From 2-12-FULL-35-23 sp965196985 (GTDB lineage: Bacteria; Pseudomonadota; Gammaproteobacteria; UBA12402): a DNA stretch of 64,000 bases. The notes beneath the pieces are model-generated. The model had not been told where the DNA came from, made no database searches, and saw nothing but the letters and a program-made list of their open reading frames with translations. Location of the stretch: assembly GCA_965196985.1 (NCBI GenBank), contig CBDALO010000080.1, forward strand, positions 1-64,000. The letters are read 5' to 3'. A program made the translations under genes and the position numbers. Shown here piece after piece: positions 63,622 through 64,000 of this stretch. How positions within the stretch are numbered: the stretch's first letter is position 1; each line of letters begins with the position of its first letter.

Positions 63622-64000
63622 TGAAAAAATACTTTATTCGATTAGTAGCTGTTTTATTTTGTTTGGTTAGCGTATCGGCAATGGCGGACTCTTTTAATAG
63701 TATTGCTGCGGTAGTTAACAATAATGTGATTACACAAGATGATTTAAATAGCCAACTAGCTATGATAAAAAAGCGCTTAGAGCATAGGAGCGTTCAGTTG
63801 CCAAGTGATACAATTTTAAAACAACAAGTTTTACAGCAACTTATCGACCGTGAGTTGCAACTTCAACAAGCTCAACGGTTGGGGATTAAAGTTACTTCAG
63901 CGCAAATTGATACAGCTATAAAACGTATTGCTGCGCAAAACCACTTAAGTGTGGCTCAGCTTTATAAATCTTCTGAGCAAGATGGCTATACAAAAGCGAG
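63621..64000 (+). CDS. surA: Periplasmic chaperone/peptidyl-prolyl isomerase SurA, 5' part
   Basis: SurA escorts outer-membrane proteins, LptD among them, across the periplasm. The sequence begins MKKYFIRLVAVLFCLVSVSA, a signal peptide with cleavage near AMA, followed by FNSIAAVVNNNVITQDDLNS and LQQLIDRELQLQQAQRLGI, the conserved N-terminal chaperone domain. It is coupled to lptD by a one-base overlap. The gene runs off the window edge after about 126 codons. Confidence 0.94.
   Translation, partial: MKKYFIRLVAVLFCLVSVSAMADSFNSIAAVVNNNVITQDDLNSQLAMIKKRLEHRSVQLPSDTILKQQVLQQLIDRELQLQQAQRLGIKVTSAQIDTAIKRIAAQNHLSVAQLYKSSEQDGYTKA

Overview
The window looks like the chromosome of an AT-rich gammaproteobacterium with an intracellular or host-associated lifestyle. 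Its core blocks are typical of the class: rsmE-metK, amgK-murU, pcm-tolC, dut, radC, rpmB-rpmG-mutM, topA-smg-dprA and lptD-surA. Against this core stand a very heavy load of young, near-identical insertion sequences, many freshly broken genes and a phosphatase pseudogene resembling a secreted effector. I favour a Piscirickettsia-like or Legionellales/Thiotrichales-like organism. This is an inference from gene content, not a demonstrated identity.

Layout. 1-1877: an IS256-family copy inside a small exported outer-membrane-type protein gene. 2044-11957: ordinary housekeeping genes (rsmE, metK, the AmgK/MurU cell-wall recycling pair, a PlsC-like acyltransferase, a small membrane protein, comM, tolC, pcm, dut). 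12006-13474: an IS4-like element. 13578-18691: radC, a GT-C-type membrane protein, wecA, rpmB-rpmG and mutM. 18647-37828: a folate biosynthesis locus (folC, folE, folB, folKP and a CADD-family gene) hit by at least five independent insertions. These are an IS1634-like element with an IS66-like element nested in it, inside folE; an ISKra4-like element just upstream of folE; IS256 between folB and folKP; a Mu/Tn7-like three-gene transposon inside folKP; and IS256 inside the CADD gene. 37891-56065: a dual-specificity-phosphatase pseudogene split by a 17-kb island. The island has a directly repeated IS91-family element at each end and carries a plasmid segment of visibly higher GC: a truncated TraI-type relaxase/helicase/primase gene, a small frameshifted gene and an MFS transporter. 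The second copy of the three-gene transposon sits inside traI. 56208-64000: topA, smg, a dprA gene split by IS200/IS605, lptD and the start of surA.

How it fits together. Removing each element and one copy of its target duplication restores continuous reading frames for folE, the CADD gene, traI and the IS1634-like transposase, and a near-continuous frame for dprA. For the phosphatase gene, removal leaves one frameshift and one stop codon. I used this reconstruction to set element ends to the base. The intact ancestor of the folate locus would have read folC-folE on the minus strand, divergent from folB-folKP-CADD on the plus strand. CADD proteins supply p-aminobenzoate in Chlamydia, so this was probably a complete pabABC-independent folate pathway that the strain is now losing.

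The most unusual items are: the compact transposon (zinc-ribbon/HTH protein with a -1 slippery heptamer, DDE transposase, AAA ATPase) present in two inverted copies; an ISNCY-like element flanked by a perfect 199-bp direct repeat; an IS110 element whose long leader could encode a bridge RNA; and an IS256 copy with a 236-bp tandemly doubled right end.
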